Source: Montifringilla adamsi
Lineage: Eukaryota; Chordata; Aves; Passeriformes; Passeridae
Length of the DNA stretch: 64,000 nt
NCBI GenBank assembly: GCA_017590115.1
Contig: JAGGNK010003335.1
Span: 620,001 to 684,000 of the forward strand
Direction: 5' to 3'
The notes beneath the pieces are model-generated. The model saw only the letters and a list, made by a program, of their open reading frames with translations, did not search any database and was not told the origin of the DNA. Both the position numbers and the translations under genes were made by a program. Of the stretch, positions 45,375-55,543 are shown in pieces; positions within the stretch are counted from its first letter, which is position 1, and each line of letters opens with the position of its first letter.

Positions 45375-47802
45375 TCATGTGTAGTGTGCTAAGACCAGCA
45401 AGCTCTGGTTTGGAGCCAAATCAGCAAACACTGAAGTGGTGCAAGTGAGTGAGCCAGGTTTTATCTGCCAGGACTAAAGTAACGTGCAAGGGGAGGGTCT
45501 GTCCCACCAAACTGAACTCCTGGAGAACCACCACGCTGCTCTCAACACATAGGAATTGTGTTTTCTTTGAAGCTCTTTCAATCCCCAAGTCCTGCCTGGC
45601 AATTATACCCATTTTCAGGTCTGAATTTGCTGGCCTGTCTCTAGACATATGCTGGATGATATGATATGGAGCAGTTGGGCATGGATCTCCACGCAGCAGC
45701 GCCGTCTGCTTCGAGTGCTCCCGCTGTGGCTCTCTCTGCTCTTTCAGCTCTCTGAAACCTACAGATTAATATTTGGATGTAGAGGAGGCTGGCTCTGCAT
45801 CTCAGCACGGGCAGGGAAGGGGTAAACCCCAATCCAGCAGAGCAGGGAGGGTGCCTGGGACAGGGTTTGGGACAGGGTGAGCAGTTCTGTCACCACAGCC
45901 AGCTGCAGGTCACCCAGCTCTCCCATACTTTCCCCCAAAATGTTGACCATAAACATCCCAACATCAGTGAGGAGGACCATGACTGGTCCTGCAGTCAGGG
46001 AACGGGATGTGGCAAGGTCTATGGGGGGCATTAAACCCAGCCTCATGCCTTGCTTTCCAGTGTTGTCCACACAATGAACCACCAGGCACACATTTCCTGC
46101 TGTCCTCCCCAGCCTTGCCTAGGATTTCTGGGCATGAGAATCATTTAGAGAAATAGTGGGGCAGACCAGAAGCTGATTCTGGTTCCCATCAGTAGGTTCC
46201 AGAGTTAAAATCAAGCTGTTATTGTGGCAAAGATTGTCCAAGGAAAGCAACTGCAGACAAGGCTGCACCCCCAGACACGGTGGGGTGATGCCTGCAGCTC
46301 CCAGCACACTGTACTCTGCCAGTCCCCTGCCTTTCCCTTGGCACAGGACCTGGCTCTCTGCAGGATCCCCTCCATCAGGACATGTTGCAGCAAGGCTCAA
46401 GGGCAGATTTCCCTCTTTGGAGTGCACACTGAGGGTCTGACCAGAGTGAGCACCCTCGGGCACACCCCAAAAGGCTGGTGGGCAGAATCCTGTCAGTTTG
46501 ACCTACAGTTCATCCTGGAAATGGCTCCTGAGGTTCCCATTCAGCAGCCAAGCACTGGGTGTGGCTCTGGGTCATGAGCAGGGCCACAGCATGTCCTGGC
46601 TAGAGCCCTGCAGTTCCACTGACCAGCAGACCACCCTGTCCCATGCCATGAGCAGCCCTGGGAGCTCCCTGGGCTCAGGGGGCAGTGACACCTGGCTGAG
46701 CAAGGAGGAAGAGCCATTCCAGAGCTACAGGCACAGAAATCCCATCCCACATGGGGCCCAGTCCCTGCAGCAGGGAGGTTCTGAGGGCCAGTTTGAAGGC
46801 CAGATTGGAGATGTCCCTTCCTGCACCTTGTTTCCTCTTTGGAGATCTCTTATTGTCACAGGGATAAGAGGAAGGACCCACAGTGCCATGGCCTGGCCTG
46901 GGGATGCTCCAGCAGCTGCCAGTGAGGCAGAGGTGGCCAAGCCTGACCCCCACCATGTTTCAGCACAAGTTTGGCACCCAGTGAGGTGTCAGTCCTCAGT
47001 GGCTCCATGCCAGCTCCCAGTCAGAGCCAGCTTTACCTCCCTGTGCAGGAGGGAGACCCTGGCTGAGCATGGTGTCCAGCCTGAGCTGTCCTGCACTTTG
47101 CCAGCTGCCTTCCCAGCAATGTGTAGGGTGGGGGCTGAGGTTATCTGGCTCCTTGGTGTCTTCTGCTCCTCCTGGTTTGGCCCTGATGGAGCCATGAGGT
47201 ATGGTGATGGTTTGTGCATCCCTTGTGATGAGGTCTTGCAGCCCAGGAGACCCTGCAGTCCTCAGGCTGGAGGAAACCAGGGGTGAGACCACAGCCTTGC
47301 CTGTGACCCTCACAGGACTGCCAGCACTGTTGTTTAAGGGCTGAAGGAGGTCCTGAATGTCAGTGGGAAATGTCACAAGTCTCTACATCAGGACTTCTCC
47401 AAGTCCCATCTTCCAGGGAGTCCCAGCTGGGTGAGTCCTGGACCAGGTATCTGTCCCACTGAAACTCCCTCCCAGCCCCAAACACCACGAGTGGCACCAT
47501 TTCTGCTGCCTCAGCCCACTAGCCTGTGCTCGGGGCCACAGGAGGATGGAGTCCCCCCTGGAGCCCACCGTGCTGCCAAGCCCTGGCCCCCACCTCCCCT
47601 GCACACCACTGCCCCTGAGAAGCCAAAGCCACATGCCTTGCTCCCAGCTGCTGGAGAAGAGCCAGGAACCACTTCCAGACTGCGTCACCATATTCATGGC
47701 CTCTCTTGGGCTATATTTAGTTTTGTGACTGCAGGTTTTTCTGGACGTCGAGTTGCTAAAGAACTGGCACTCCCCACTCAAAGCAGAGCACATCCCCAAT
47801 GG
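45375..47802. other. Noncoding interval, no recognised gene
   Basis: A small AT-richer patch at 45645-45790 (GATGATATGATATGGAGC, GATTAATATTTGGATG) could be regulatory. The 262-codon plus frame at 46498-47286 is not recognisable and has antisense frames against it. No supported gene or mobile element. Confidence 0.5.
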
Positions 47803-47856
47803 GAGCTGAGCTGGGAGGGGGAGCTGAGCTGGGAGGGGGAGCTGAGCTGGGAGGGG
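47803..47856 (+). repeat. Perfect tandem repeat, 18-bp unit x 3
   Basis: Three identical units of GAGCTGAGCTGGGAGGGG at 47803-47820, 47821-47838 and 47839-47856. The perfect identity suggests recent expansion. The multiple-of-three unit keeps frames open on both strands but gives no coding evidence. Confidence 0.95.
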
Positions 47857-48409
47857 GATCTGCACGAGCAGAAGGATTGGAGCATTCCCCAGGTGAGGTT
47901 TGCCATGCTGACAGGAACAACCAGCACACAGCAATTTTAGCCCTCCCCATCTCCTGTGCAGGGAAGTATGTGTGGAGCTGGCAGCTTGCGCAGAGCCAAT
48001 TTCGTTTTGCCATGGCCAGCAGATCTGGAGAGGATGTGAACCTCAGCGCCAAAAGCTGCCTCGCAAGGAGGTCACAGAAAATGCGGAGGGAGGAACGGTG
48101 GCTGTGCTGCACATCAGCCACTGTGCTCCACAGGCTCTTTATGAGTCTGAGCTCAGGGCACTGACTCAACCAGCACAGCCTCCCTCTGGTCCCCTGGGTG
48201 CCCCAGACTGGCCTGCAGCACAGCAGGGGATGCAGGAATGCAGCTCTGGGCATCCCTCAGGTACAGCTGCGCAGCTGCTAGACCTTGTGATTCTCCTCCT
48301 GCTTCACTCTGATACCTGGGACCATGCTGGGATGGGACCCGTGCCCAGGAGGTGCCATGGATGGGGTATGGGCTCTATCAAACCCCAATGCAGAACAGGG
48401 GGAGCTCTG
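47857..48409. other. Noncoding interval, no recognised gene
   Basis: No supported gene, repeat or RNA gene. Confidence 0.5.
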
Positions 48410-48522
48410 AGAAGCCTGGTCTAGTGGAGAATGTCTCTGCCCATGGCAGGGGATGGAATGAGAAGAGCTTTAAGGTCCATTCCAACCCCAACCATTCCAG
48501 GATTTTATTATATGACTCTGTG
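48410..48522 (+). mobile_element. CR1 LINE 3' tail, short fragment
   Basis: Sense CR1 tail with GAATGTCTCTGCCCATGGCA, GGGGATGGAATGAGAAGAGC, TTTAAGGTCCATTCCAACCC and a decayed ATGACTCTGTGA end. It resembles the copy at 8826-8997. It ends 16 bp before the first copy of the duplicated 107-bp segment. Confidence 0.88.
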
Positions 48523-48530
48523 AAGCCAGT
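48521..48530 (+). repeat. 10-bp direct repeat, left copy
   Basis: TGAAGCCAGT at 48521-48530 recurs at 48644-48653, flanking the first copy of the 107-bp duplicated segment. The arrangement resembles a target-site duplication around an insertion of about 113 bp (48531-48643), though chance cannot be excluded. Confidence 0.6.
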
Positions 48531-48538
48531 GCTTCTAT

Positions 48539-48645
48539 GCTCACCTGGCTTGAAAACACCTACATTTTCCCTAAACATTTTTTTCACGATTCACCAGGAG
48601 ATTAATTAGCTGCTTGGAAACCCCAGACATTAGTTACTGGTTATG
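48539..48645 (+). repeat. 107-bp duplicated segment, copy A
   Basis: This segment (GCTCACCTGGCTTGAAAACA ... TTAGTTACTGGTTATG) recurs in the same orientation at 51381-51487 with only two mismatches over 107 bp (48566-48572 region and 48640). It is AT-rich and includes an ATTAATTAG homeodomain core. It matches no repeat family that I know. A 10-bp direct repeat brackets copy A, suggesting that it is the inserted copy. Confidence 0.93.
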
Positions 48646-48653
48646 AAGCCAGT
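48644..48653 (+). repeat. 10-bp direct repeat, right copy
   Basis: Second copy of TGAAGCCAGT, overlapping by two bases the end of the duplicated segment. It pairs with the copy at 48521-48530. Confidence 0.6.
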
Positions 48654-48782
48654 ACATGGTGATCCGTGGCCTTAGACATGGCACAGCCACATTATTCCAG
48701 CCTTCAGGAACCCCAAAACTGCTTTGGAGTTCATTGTGTGAGGAGGTGGAGCAGTCCTGGAATGTTGACCTCAACATAAAGT

Positions 48783-48875
48783 GGCAGAATTTCCCAGGTC
48801 AGAGGGGACTTCAGGAGGTCTCTAGTTCAACTTTCTGCTCCAAGCAAGGTCAGCTGCAAGATCTCATTGTCCAGA
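48783..48875 (-). mobile_element. CR1 LINE 3' tail, short antisense fragment
   Basis: The plus strand reads GGCAGAATTTCCCAGGTCAG, AGGGGACTTCAGGAGGTCTC, TAGTTCAACTTTCTGCTCC and AAGCAAGGTCAGCTGCAAG, the antisense order of a CR1 3' end from a third subfamily. It is truncated after about 90 bp. Confidence 0.82.
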
Positions 48876-49162
48876 AAATGAGAAAACCTCAGAGGATGGA
48901 GACAGTACAGTTTTCCTGGGCAAGCTGCTGATTACTGGCTGCCTTCATGGAAAAAAGTGTGTCTTTATCACCTGAGCTTCTCTTAACTTACCTCATACCT
49001 GTTGTCTCTCTTCCTCTCACCACACACAGAGTCTGGCTGTCTTCTCCAACACCTCTTCACAGGTACTGCATGGCTGCTTTAGGTCCCTCTGAATCCTTCA
49101 CTCCTCAAGGATAAATCTCCCACTGCTGTTCTCATCATCCTGGAAAGGGGAGGAACTACCTT
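48876..49162. other. Noncoding interval, no recognised gene
   Basis: No supported feature. Confidence 0.45.
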
Positions 49163-49234
49163 CAGAAAGAAAAGAGAAAAAAAACAAAGAAAGAAAAAAG
49201 AAAAAGAAAAAATAAGATTACAAAAAAGAAAGAG
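49163..49234 (+). repeat. A-rich GAAA simple repeat
   Basis: A purine tract made of GAAA and A-run motifs with occasional C and T. It is typical low-complexity DNA with no associated gene. Confidence 0.88.
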
Positions 49235-51219
49235 AACTACCTCTAACTCTTGTGACCCTCTTCACTCCAATCCCACTAAAAGTGACAGCAAATGAGGAGA
49301 TCCTATCCCATCATACTCTGGGCTGCTCTAAGAATCAGGAACAATAAATCAACTGACTTCAGTCCAGGATGTTCCCATCTCTTTGCTGGCACCAGATAAC
49401 ACAGGGCTGTGAATATTCCCAACCTGGAACACCTCTGAAGGAAAAGAAGCTGCAGCCTGCAAGGCAGGGAAGCAGAGATACTTAACAGGTAAAACAAGGG
49501 AAAAGGAGGCTCCAGAGTCTCAGGTAAATCTGTTAATTCCACGGTGCCTTCATTTTCCATGCTGCTCCTGAGGAACCCGTGCCTGAATGCACAAAGTATC
49601 TGCACAGGGAAGCAATTGCTGCCTAATCAGCCTCTTCCCCTGGCTGAAGCTTCTGCCCTGTGCTGATTTCACAGACCCTCAGCACAAGCCAAACCCAAAA
49701 ATCAGTGCTGCCATGGTCAAGGTGAGCTCTCCAGGAGGTGAGCTACATCTTTTTCCAGGTTGACAGCAAGATGAAGAGGGGCTGGAGGCACAGGAGGTAG
49801 CTCCATCCATCAGGAGCAGATCTGGTATCACCACCATCAACCATCATCAACCATATTCCCCTGCCTCCAACAGTGTCCCTGCAATATCTCCTCAACCAGC
49901 AATGACCAAGGCCAGCCCTGGTCACAGAGACAGCAGTTCCAGCTGTGGACAGGCAGGCTGGAGCCTGGAGGTGAGCAGGGATGTAGAAGGTGTGATGGAA
50001 ACAGGAGGTTAAGAGCAGTGTGGAGGGCAGGTGGAGTGGGGAGGAACAGGACATAGCCAGAGGTGACCAGGCAAGAGTGACCACGAGCTTTGTGCCTGCT
50101 GGACAGGACCAGCTCCCACAACAGAAGGCCACTGGGAGCTGGCACAAAGGTGAGAGCAATCCAGGAAACCCTTGGAAGCCACCAGGAGACTTAAAGAGGG
50201 TCAGGAGATTGTAGGTCTCATCTCCAGCTACTCATTAGCCACAAGGACTCTGGCCTTTCAACCAGGCTAATTACTGATTGCTCAAAGGATAACACTTCCC
50301 ACAGCTGCTAAACTTGCTGACACTGGGCACTGGATGTCTTCTATTCTGGGAAGGGGGAGTGGAGTCTCCTAGTGTGAACTTGTGGAGCTGGGCAAAGCCA
50401 CACTGGAGCAGAGATAAAGTCAAGGACAGCTGCAGCTGCTTGGCAATTGCTCAAAATGAGCCACGAGTCACTGACTTGGCTATTCTGGGACGAGCTGAAG
50501 AGCCAGAGCTGGGGAGAACAAATTCATGGCCTGCTCACACAGAAATGCACTGCAGCAAGCCTGGACCTGACCAGTGCTCAGGCACATTTGTCAGGGACCT
50601 TAACTTACAGGGTGGCTGCAAAGCTCTGTCCCTGGTCACCAGCAAGGAGCTGTGGCTGCAGATCTGCCTTGGGACTGATCTACCAGAGCTCACAGGTCTC
50701 CAGCAGGGGAGGACCACACAGCTCCCCAAAAGTCACAAAGAGAAATCACTGCTTTGAGAACTTTTCAACCCTTCAGGTTGCCTGAAATTGGGTCAAAGCC
50801 TTTGCCCAGGGCTGCCATGCCTGAGAACAACTGCTGCTAAAGATTCTAGAGAACCTAGCAGAGGTTTCCCAAGTCAGAATTTACTGGGGAATGGGGTGGA
50901 TGAAGCCTGTGATATTCCCTGAATCTGCAACCAGTGACCAGAGTAATCCTCTCAAATCTTTGCTGCAGGCAAGGAACCTGAATTGGAACCTGAAGTGTTT
51001 ATGTGCTGTATTTCCCAGCTGTTGGGTGACAGCACTGGGCTGGGAGGCTCTGATGTGGCCCAGCAAAGGTTTGTTCCCTGCCTCCAGTACTCCCAGCATT
51101 GCTGGGACTGACCTGATGCCTCCACACAGCCCAGTGCAGGTCACCTCCAGAGCTGCAAGACTCAGCCAGACAATTAAGCTCGTTGGGAGCTCACCCAAAG
51201 GACACTGGGCCTTTTGAGG
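49235..51219. other. Noncoding interval, no recognised gene
   Basis: No supported gene, RNA gene, tandem array or mobile element; open frames are below 150 codons and overlap on both strands. Confidence 0.5.
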
Positions 51220-51330
51220 TCACTCACTGCATATGCTGGAAAGCAGATATGATCTCATTAGGCAAATATTTATGATCAATATTGTCCATACTCTGGCAGT
51301 GAACAGCATCACTTGGAGCTAGAAGCTCTC
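51220..51330. promoter_or_regulatory. Candidate noncoding regulatory islet
   Basis: AT-rich islet with CACTGCATATGCTGG, GATCTCATTAGGC, AAATATTTATGATCAATATTG (palindromic in part) and CACTTGG. It lies about 50 bp upstream of copy B of the duplicated segment, so the two may be one ancestral element. Inferred only. Confidence 0.33.
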
Positions 51331-51380
51331 CAGGGATGGATGTGGGTTCACAGAAGAGCCTGGGCCGAGCGTGAACCTCT

Positions 51381-51487
51381 GCTCACCTGGCTTGAAAACA
51401 CCTACATTTCCCCTAAACATTTTTTTCACGATTCACCAGGAGATTAATTAGCTGCTTGGAAACCCCAGACATTAGTTACTGATTATG
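51381..51487 (+). repeat. 107-bp duplicated segment, copy B
   Basis: Second copy of the segment at 48539-48645, same orientation, 2842 bp downstream, 105 of 107 positions identical. No direct repeat flanks this copy, and it sits next to another AT-rich islet (51220-51330), so it is the likelier ancestral copy. The sequence has an enhancer-like texture. Confidence 0.93.
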
Positions 51488-52086
51488 CAAAAGATTTAGT
51501 TCATCACAGTTGCTGAGCTTGTCAGTGCTGAGGAGATCAGGATGGAGAGGAAGTCTGGATGGGCCCTGGATTTGCCAGCAGTTTCCCATGGCGGGGCCTC
51601 TCCACAAGGTAGAACAGCTCCAAAACAGGAGCCAAGCGTGGCAGCGAGAGCCCAGCTCAAACACAGCTGCCCTGAGGGGCAGGGAACTGAGGCACAGGAC
51701 GGCGTGACCCGTTCAGCAAACAGACACGGCACCCCCTGCACCCTGGGGCGCCTGAGCCCAGCTTGCGGCTGCTCCCGGGGCGTGCAGAGGGCAAATATCC
51801 AGCATCATCTCCCCTGGCAGGGACACGGCGGCTCCACGGGCACAGCCCGGTGCCAGCAGCCCCTCAGCAGCCCCTCCTTGCCCCGGCTCCCCGGGCAGAA
51901 GGAGCCGCAGCCGCGGCGAGCGCGGGTGGCAGTGATAAACCTCCTGCAACGCCCGGCAATTAATCTTGCGGAGCGGTGAGTCAGAGTCACCCGGAGCTTC
52001 CTCCCCTCACCCAGAACCAGCCACCGCCGTCTCCAGAAGCTCTCGGCTCCAGGGACCTGCAGATGCCACCTGGCTGGGGAGAAGGA
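51488..52086. other. Noncoding interval, CpG-rich patch, no recognised gene
   Basis: CpGs are frequent from about 51820 to 51975, followed by CAATTAATCTTGCGG and an AP-1 consensus TGAGTCA at 51977-51983. This could be a small regulatory islet. No exon is supported. Confidence 0.4.
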
Positions 52087-52106
52087 TTTTTTTTTTTTTT
52101 TTTTTT
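52087..52106 (-). repeat. Homopolymer T run (20 bp)
   Basis: An uninterrupted T20 run. It could be the poly(A) tail of a minus-strand retroposed copy, but the adjoining sequence is not recognisable. Simple slippage is the likelier reading. Confidence 0.8.
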
Positions 52107-52381
52107 AATTGTGGCATCACTGCGAGGTGCTGGATTGCCCTCCGGACCTCCAGGGAAACAAGACCCACCGACACCTGCATCTGCCCGCCTGTCTCTGCAG
52201 AGGAGTGGGGTGCTTTACTCCCAGCTTCTCTGGCCATCAGGAAGGCGAGAGGGAGATGCCATCTTCATGATAAAGCCCATATAAAAAAGGTGTCAAAAGC
52301 CAGAGGGGAGGAGGAGGCAGGAAGGACTTAAATAAAGTCCCCGGGAAGGAATGGGTATATTTAACTCCCACCAAGAAAATG

Positions 52382-52414
52382 CCCCCCCACATTTTTCCCC
52401 TGTCCCCACCCCCC
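52382..52414 (-). other. Potential G-quadruplex sequence (minus strand)
   Basis: Four C runs of at least four bases (C7, C4, C4, C6) on the plus strand give four G runs on the minus strand with loops of 1 to 8 bases. This fits the usual G-quadruplex pattern. Folding is predicted from pattern only. Confidence 0.4.
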
Positions 52415-52489
52415 AAAATCTGCGGTGCTCCCCAAACTTTCCCAAGCTTTCCCGGGGAAAAGCCTCTTCCCGCCTTGCCCTAGGCATGA

Positions 52490-52605
52490 ATGCAGTTTGC
52501 AGTTTTAACAGCAGATGTCTCCCCTATTATGATTTATAAAAATGCTTAAAATAAATAATGCAAACATATTTACAGGAATGAATTCCTGCTCCTGAGCGCG
52601 TTTGT
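52490..52605. promoter_or_regulatory. Candidate conserved noncoding element
   Basis: AT-rich islet with GCAGTTTTAACAGC, CTATTATGATTTATAAAAATG, AATAATGCAAACATATTTAC (octamer-like plus Fox-like cores) and the dyad GGAATGAATTCC (TEAD-like). It is sharply bounded by GC-rich sequence on the right and is repeat-free. Strong enhancer-like texture; conservation is inferred. Confidence 0.45.
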
Positions 52606-52790
52606 CACTCGGAGGCTCCCGAGCAGGAGCGCCTCGCCGCCTGAGTGCCTCCCGCACAGCCTCCCGCTGCCCCCCCGCCGCCCCCTCCCGCCGGCGCTGC
52701 GGCGGCTGCCAGGAGCCCAGGGCAGGGTGGCCAAATCCCAAATCCCCCCCCAGCCCCTCCCCAAACCCCGGGTCTGGGCCCACACCAGCG
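52606..52790. other. C-rich CpG patch with potential G-quadruplex
   Basis: GC-rich spacer between two AT-rich candidate elements. At 52744-52769 the plus strand holds C8, C4, C4 and C4 runs with loops of 1 to 3 bases, a very compact G-quadruplex pattern on the minus strand. No exon is seen. Confidence 0.4.
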
Positions 52791-52945
52791 TTTCAATACA
52801 AATGTTGTATAATCAACGTGTTAAATATTTAAAATGGTCGTGCAGGAGAGCTGCCCGGCGGTGCCTGATTTCACACATCCTGACAATTTCACGGACCTCT
52901 GGGCTTACGTTTCTTGGCAAATAATGAAAGGCGGTGGGAGCCCCC
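52791..52945. promoter_or_regulatory. Candidate conserved noncoding element
   Basis: AT-rich islet with CAAATGTTGTATAATCAACG, GTTAAATATTTAAAATGGTC, TTCACACATCCTGACAATTTC and CTTGGCAAATAATG. A minus-strand frame of about 38 codons across it ends at a stop near 52813; it looks chance. With 52490-52605 it forms a paired AT-rich element around a CpG patch. Confidence 0.43.
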
Positions 52946-53435
52946 TTCCTCGAAGGGCACGTTGGGGAGGTTTGCCCTGGCCGCAACTCCTTCAAACGCG
53001 ATGCGACTTGCGCAGCGCCTCTCCCACCTCCGCGCCCAGCCATGTCCAATGCTTTTAAGCGTGACCTTCGCGCGGGGCGGATGCAGCCGTCACGCTGCCG
53101 AGGTGACTCAAAGGCAGAGCGGGGGGCCGGGGAGGGGGGCACGGCCGGGGGCAGCTGCCGGCAGAGCCGGCGCTTCCAATGGAGCAACTTTTTTCCATGG
53201 CCGTTCCCGCAGCCGCGCTCTTTCCGGCGCGGTGCACACAAAGAGCCGGCGTACCTGCGGTGATGCGAGTGGCCCAATTACCGCTCCGCACCCAGCCTGG
53301 CCGTTTCCATAGCTTCACAGCACAGCGCTTCCCTCTCCCGAGGCCATCGGAGCAGGACCCGGCATCTTATCAGCGATCATCCTGCCACGCAGCGCTCCTC
53401 CGGGCCCTACCTGCCGACGGCCAGTCTCGCTGGCA
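52946..53435. other. CpG-rich interval, no recognised gene
   Basis: CpG dinucleotides are dense between about 52970 and 53420, and this may be a second CpG island. Overlapping frames on both strands are composition-driven. The SOX/HMG-like sequences near its edges are isolated. No convincing first exon. Confidence 0.4.
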
Positions 53436-53540
53436 ACGCAGGATAATATCTTTTCCCACCAGAGCCGGGTGATGATTTCTTCCCGCTGTAATTTTGTCTT
53501 GCTTCCAAAGCCGCTTGCATAACTGGTGCCGAGGAAGCAG
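53436..53540. promoter_or_regulatory. Candidate noncoding regulatory islet at CpG-rich edge
   Basis: Contains AGGATAATATCTTTTCCC (GATA/TATC pair), GGGTGATGATTTCTTCCC, GCTGTAATTTTGTCTTGC and GCTTGCATAACTGG. It is AT-leaning beside CpG-rich sequence and has no repeat. Regulatory role is inferred. Confidence 0.35.
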
Positions 53541-54429
53541 AGCACAAAGCAGGGCAGCTACAGGAGCTCCCCGAGCAGGGGATGGGGTGAGAGGCCGTCC
53601 CGACCTGGAGGACACCCCGAGAGGCTCTGGTGCTTCAGTCCTGCCAAAGGAAGGGTGAGGGCAGGCATCAAAAAGGACTAATGTATCCCCCTGGCCAAAC
53701 CCCACTGGCAAGCTGTGAGGCTGAGCCAAGAGGACAGGGAGGTGGGGGGCAGAATTTTCTCCCCAGTGAGCCAGATCTTGCCTGGGTGAGAGCTCCATGG
53801 GAGCCCAGAACCACAGCCTTTCAAAACAGGCACAGAATTTGGGCTGGAAACCTGCTCCAGGAGGAGCGGGGGTGTTTGTGGCCTTCTGAAGGGGTGACTT
53901 GCTCCAGTTCCTTGCCTTCTTGCAGGTTGCCTTGGCAAGGAGCAGAAGCACAGGGCGTGTAGAGGCATGAGGTGTCTCTGCTGCAGCCTTTGTCATGGAG
54001 GAGAGACACATTCCAGGTAGCACAAACAGGAAAATTGTGAACTGAATACCCTGACATCCTCCAAGTGAGGGTCTTGTGTCCTTCCCTGCCTCAGCTAGAG
54101 CCACAGCCAGCGCTGCACATCCCATCCACCCCATCCTCCACTTCCCAGCTCCAGAGCTGGATCCGTGGACAAAGCCAGGAGAGAGAGCTACCAGCCTGGT
54201 CAGAGGACCGGGCCATGCCAGCTGTCACACCCTGCACAGCCCAGCAGGACAGTAGCAGCACACACAATAAAGGCTGCTCAGCACTCTGTATCCTCTGGGT
54301 GTTGGTGTAGGAAGGGCAGATCCCCACATGGATCCATCACAACTTCCCAAGCAGGCTGGAATTGTTAACACTAACAGCTCATCACCAAAATCTCTGGTTT
54401 CAGAGGGGCTCTAATTAATTCTCTCTGGT
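53541..54429. other. Noncoding interval, no recognised gene
   Basis: No supported gene or repeat. Confidence 0.5.
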
Positions 54430-54713
54430 GACCAGCGGTAGGACCTGGGGGAATGGCTGGAGCTGTGTCAGAGGACACTTAGGTTGGATATTTGGAAAAG
54501 GTTCTTGTCCCAAAGGGTGCTCAGGCACTGAACAGGTTTCTCAAGGAAGTGGTCACAGCCACAAGGCTGACAGAGTTCGAGATGTGCTTGGTCAGTGCTC
54601 TCAGACAAACGTTGGGATTGTTGGGATATCCTGTGCAGGGCCAGGAGTTGGACACAATGACTCTTATGGATTCCTTCCAGGTCGGGATCTTCCATGATTC
54701 TGATTCCATGATT
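54430..54713 (+). mobile_element. CR1 LINE 3' tail (CR1-E-like), 5'-truncated
   Basis: Sense CR1 end: AGGTTGGATATTTGGAAAAG, GTTCTTGTCCCAAAGGGTGC, CAGGCACTGAACAGGTTTC, GGGATTGTTGGGATATCCTG, TGCAGGGCCAGGAGTTGGAC and TCTTATGGATTCCTTCCAGG, finishing in two degenerate terminal units (CCATGATTCTGATTCCATG). It is the sense counterpart of the copies at 27501 and 37301. No coding region remains. Confidence 0.94.
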
Positions 54714-55499
54714 TGGGAATTTGGGCTCCATCTGAAAGGACAAGGACCATCTGTTACCTTGGGAAGAGCAGTTTATTTTGGATTTCTCTGGGATTAGAGG
54801 AACTTTGTGACTTTTCACTTGCCATCTAGTAAAGTCATTTATATCAGTAATGGATAAAACCAAGAACCTCCTGCTGTTCAAAGCAACAGTTTTTTGTTTC
54901 AGAAAGAGCATCTAGAGCAGTTCATTTTGGGTTGACCCAAAGTTATTTCTTTCCCTTGGGTTTTTGATTTAACAGCCCAAACAATACAGCCCCACTCATG
55001 CTCCCAGCCCAAGGATACTTTTTGCCACACATCAAGTGCCTGCTTGAAATTTTCCATGCTTTGTGGCTGAGTCAGACTACATTTTTCTCTCCAAAATTTA
55101 AGCAAAAACTCATTTCTGAGGAGAGCTTTATCCATCAAGCAGGACCATGAAGCTTTCCCACAGCCTTGCCTGGAATCAGGAATGAGATGACTGTGCTGGG
55201 CCTTGCTCCATTTCCCAAGGAGCTGCACATGCATTTGGGGGAATTACCAACCTCTGGGAATGGTTGTTTGCAGAATAGCTTGCAGCCTGGAAATGCCACA
55301 GAATTTGCTCAGCCTCTGGAAAACTGGGATATTCCAGGAAGCAGAGGGCAGCCACAAGGATGGACAGGGTGGAGCATCACTGTGCCAGCAGCTGGTGCCC
55401 AGGGAAAGGGCACAGCCAGGACCTGCAGGGATGAGATGCTCCCAGCCGTGGTGATGTGACTCAAGGACTTTGCAAGATGGAGGTGGAATGTTTGTGTTT
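54714..55499. other. Noncoding interval, no recognised gene
   Basis: AT-richer from 54770 to 55110, without recognisable repeat or clear motif cluster. No supported gene. Confidence 0.45.
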
Positions 55500-55543
55500 T
55501 CTCTTCTTTATGGATTTTTTTTTTCTTTTTCTTTTTTTTTTCC
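55500..55543 (+). repeat. T-rich low-complexity tract
   Basis: T runs with CTTT interruptions; simple low-complexity sequence. On the minus strand it would be A-rich. No retroposed transcript is recognisable beside it. Confidence 0.8.

Noticed and set aside
52813..52945. Short minus-strand peptide of about 40 codons in an AT-rich islet
   Set aside because: Looks superficially protein-like, but lies within a probable noncoding element, lacks good splice boundaries and matches no family known to me.
54560..54580. tRNA B-box-like GTTCGAG
   Set aside because: It lies inside a CR1 tail and has no A box or cloverleaf around it.
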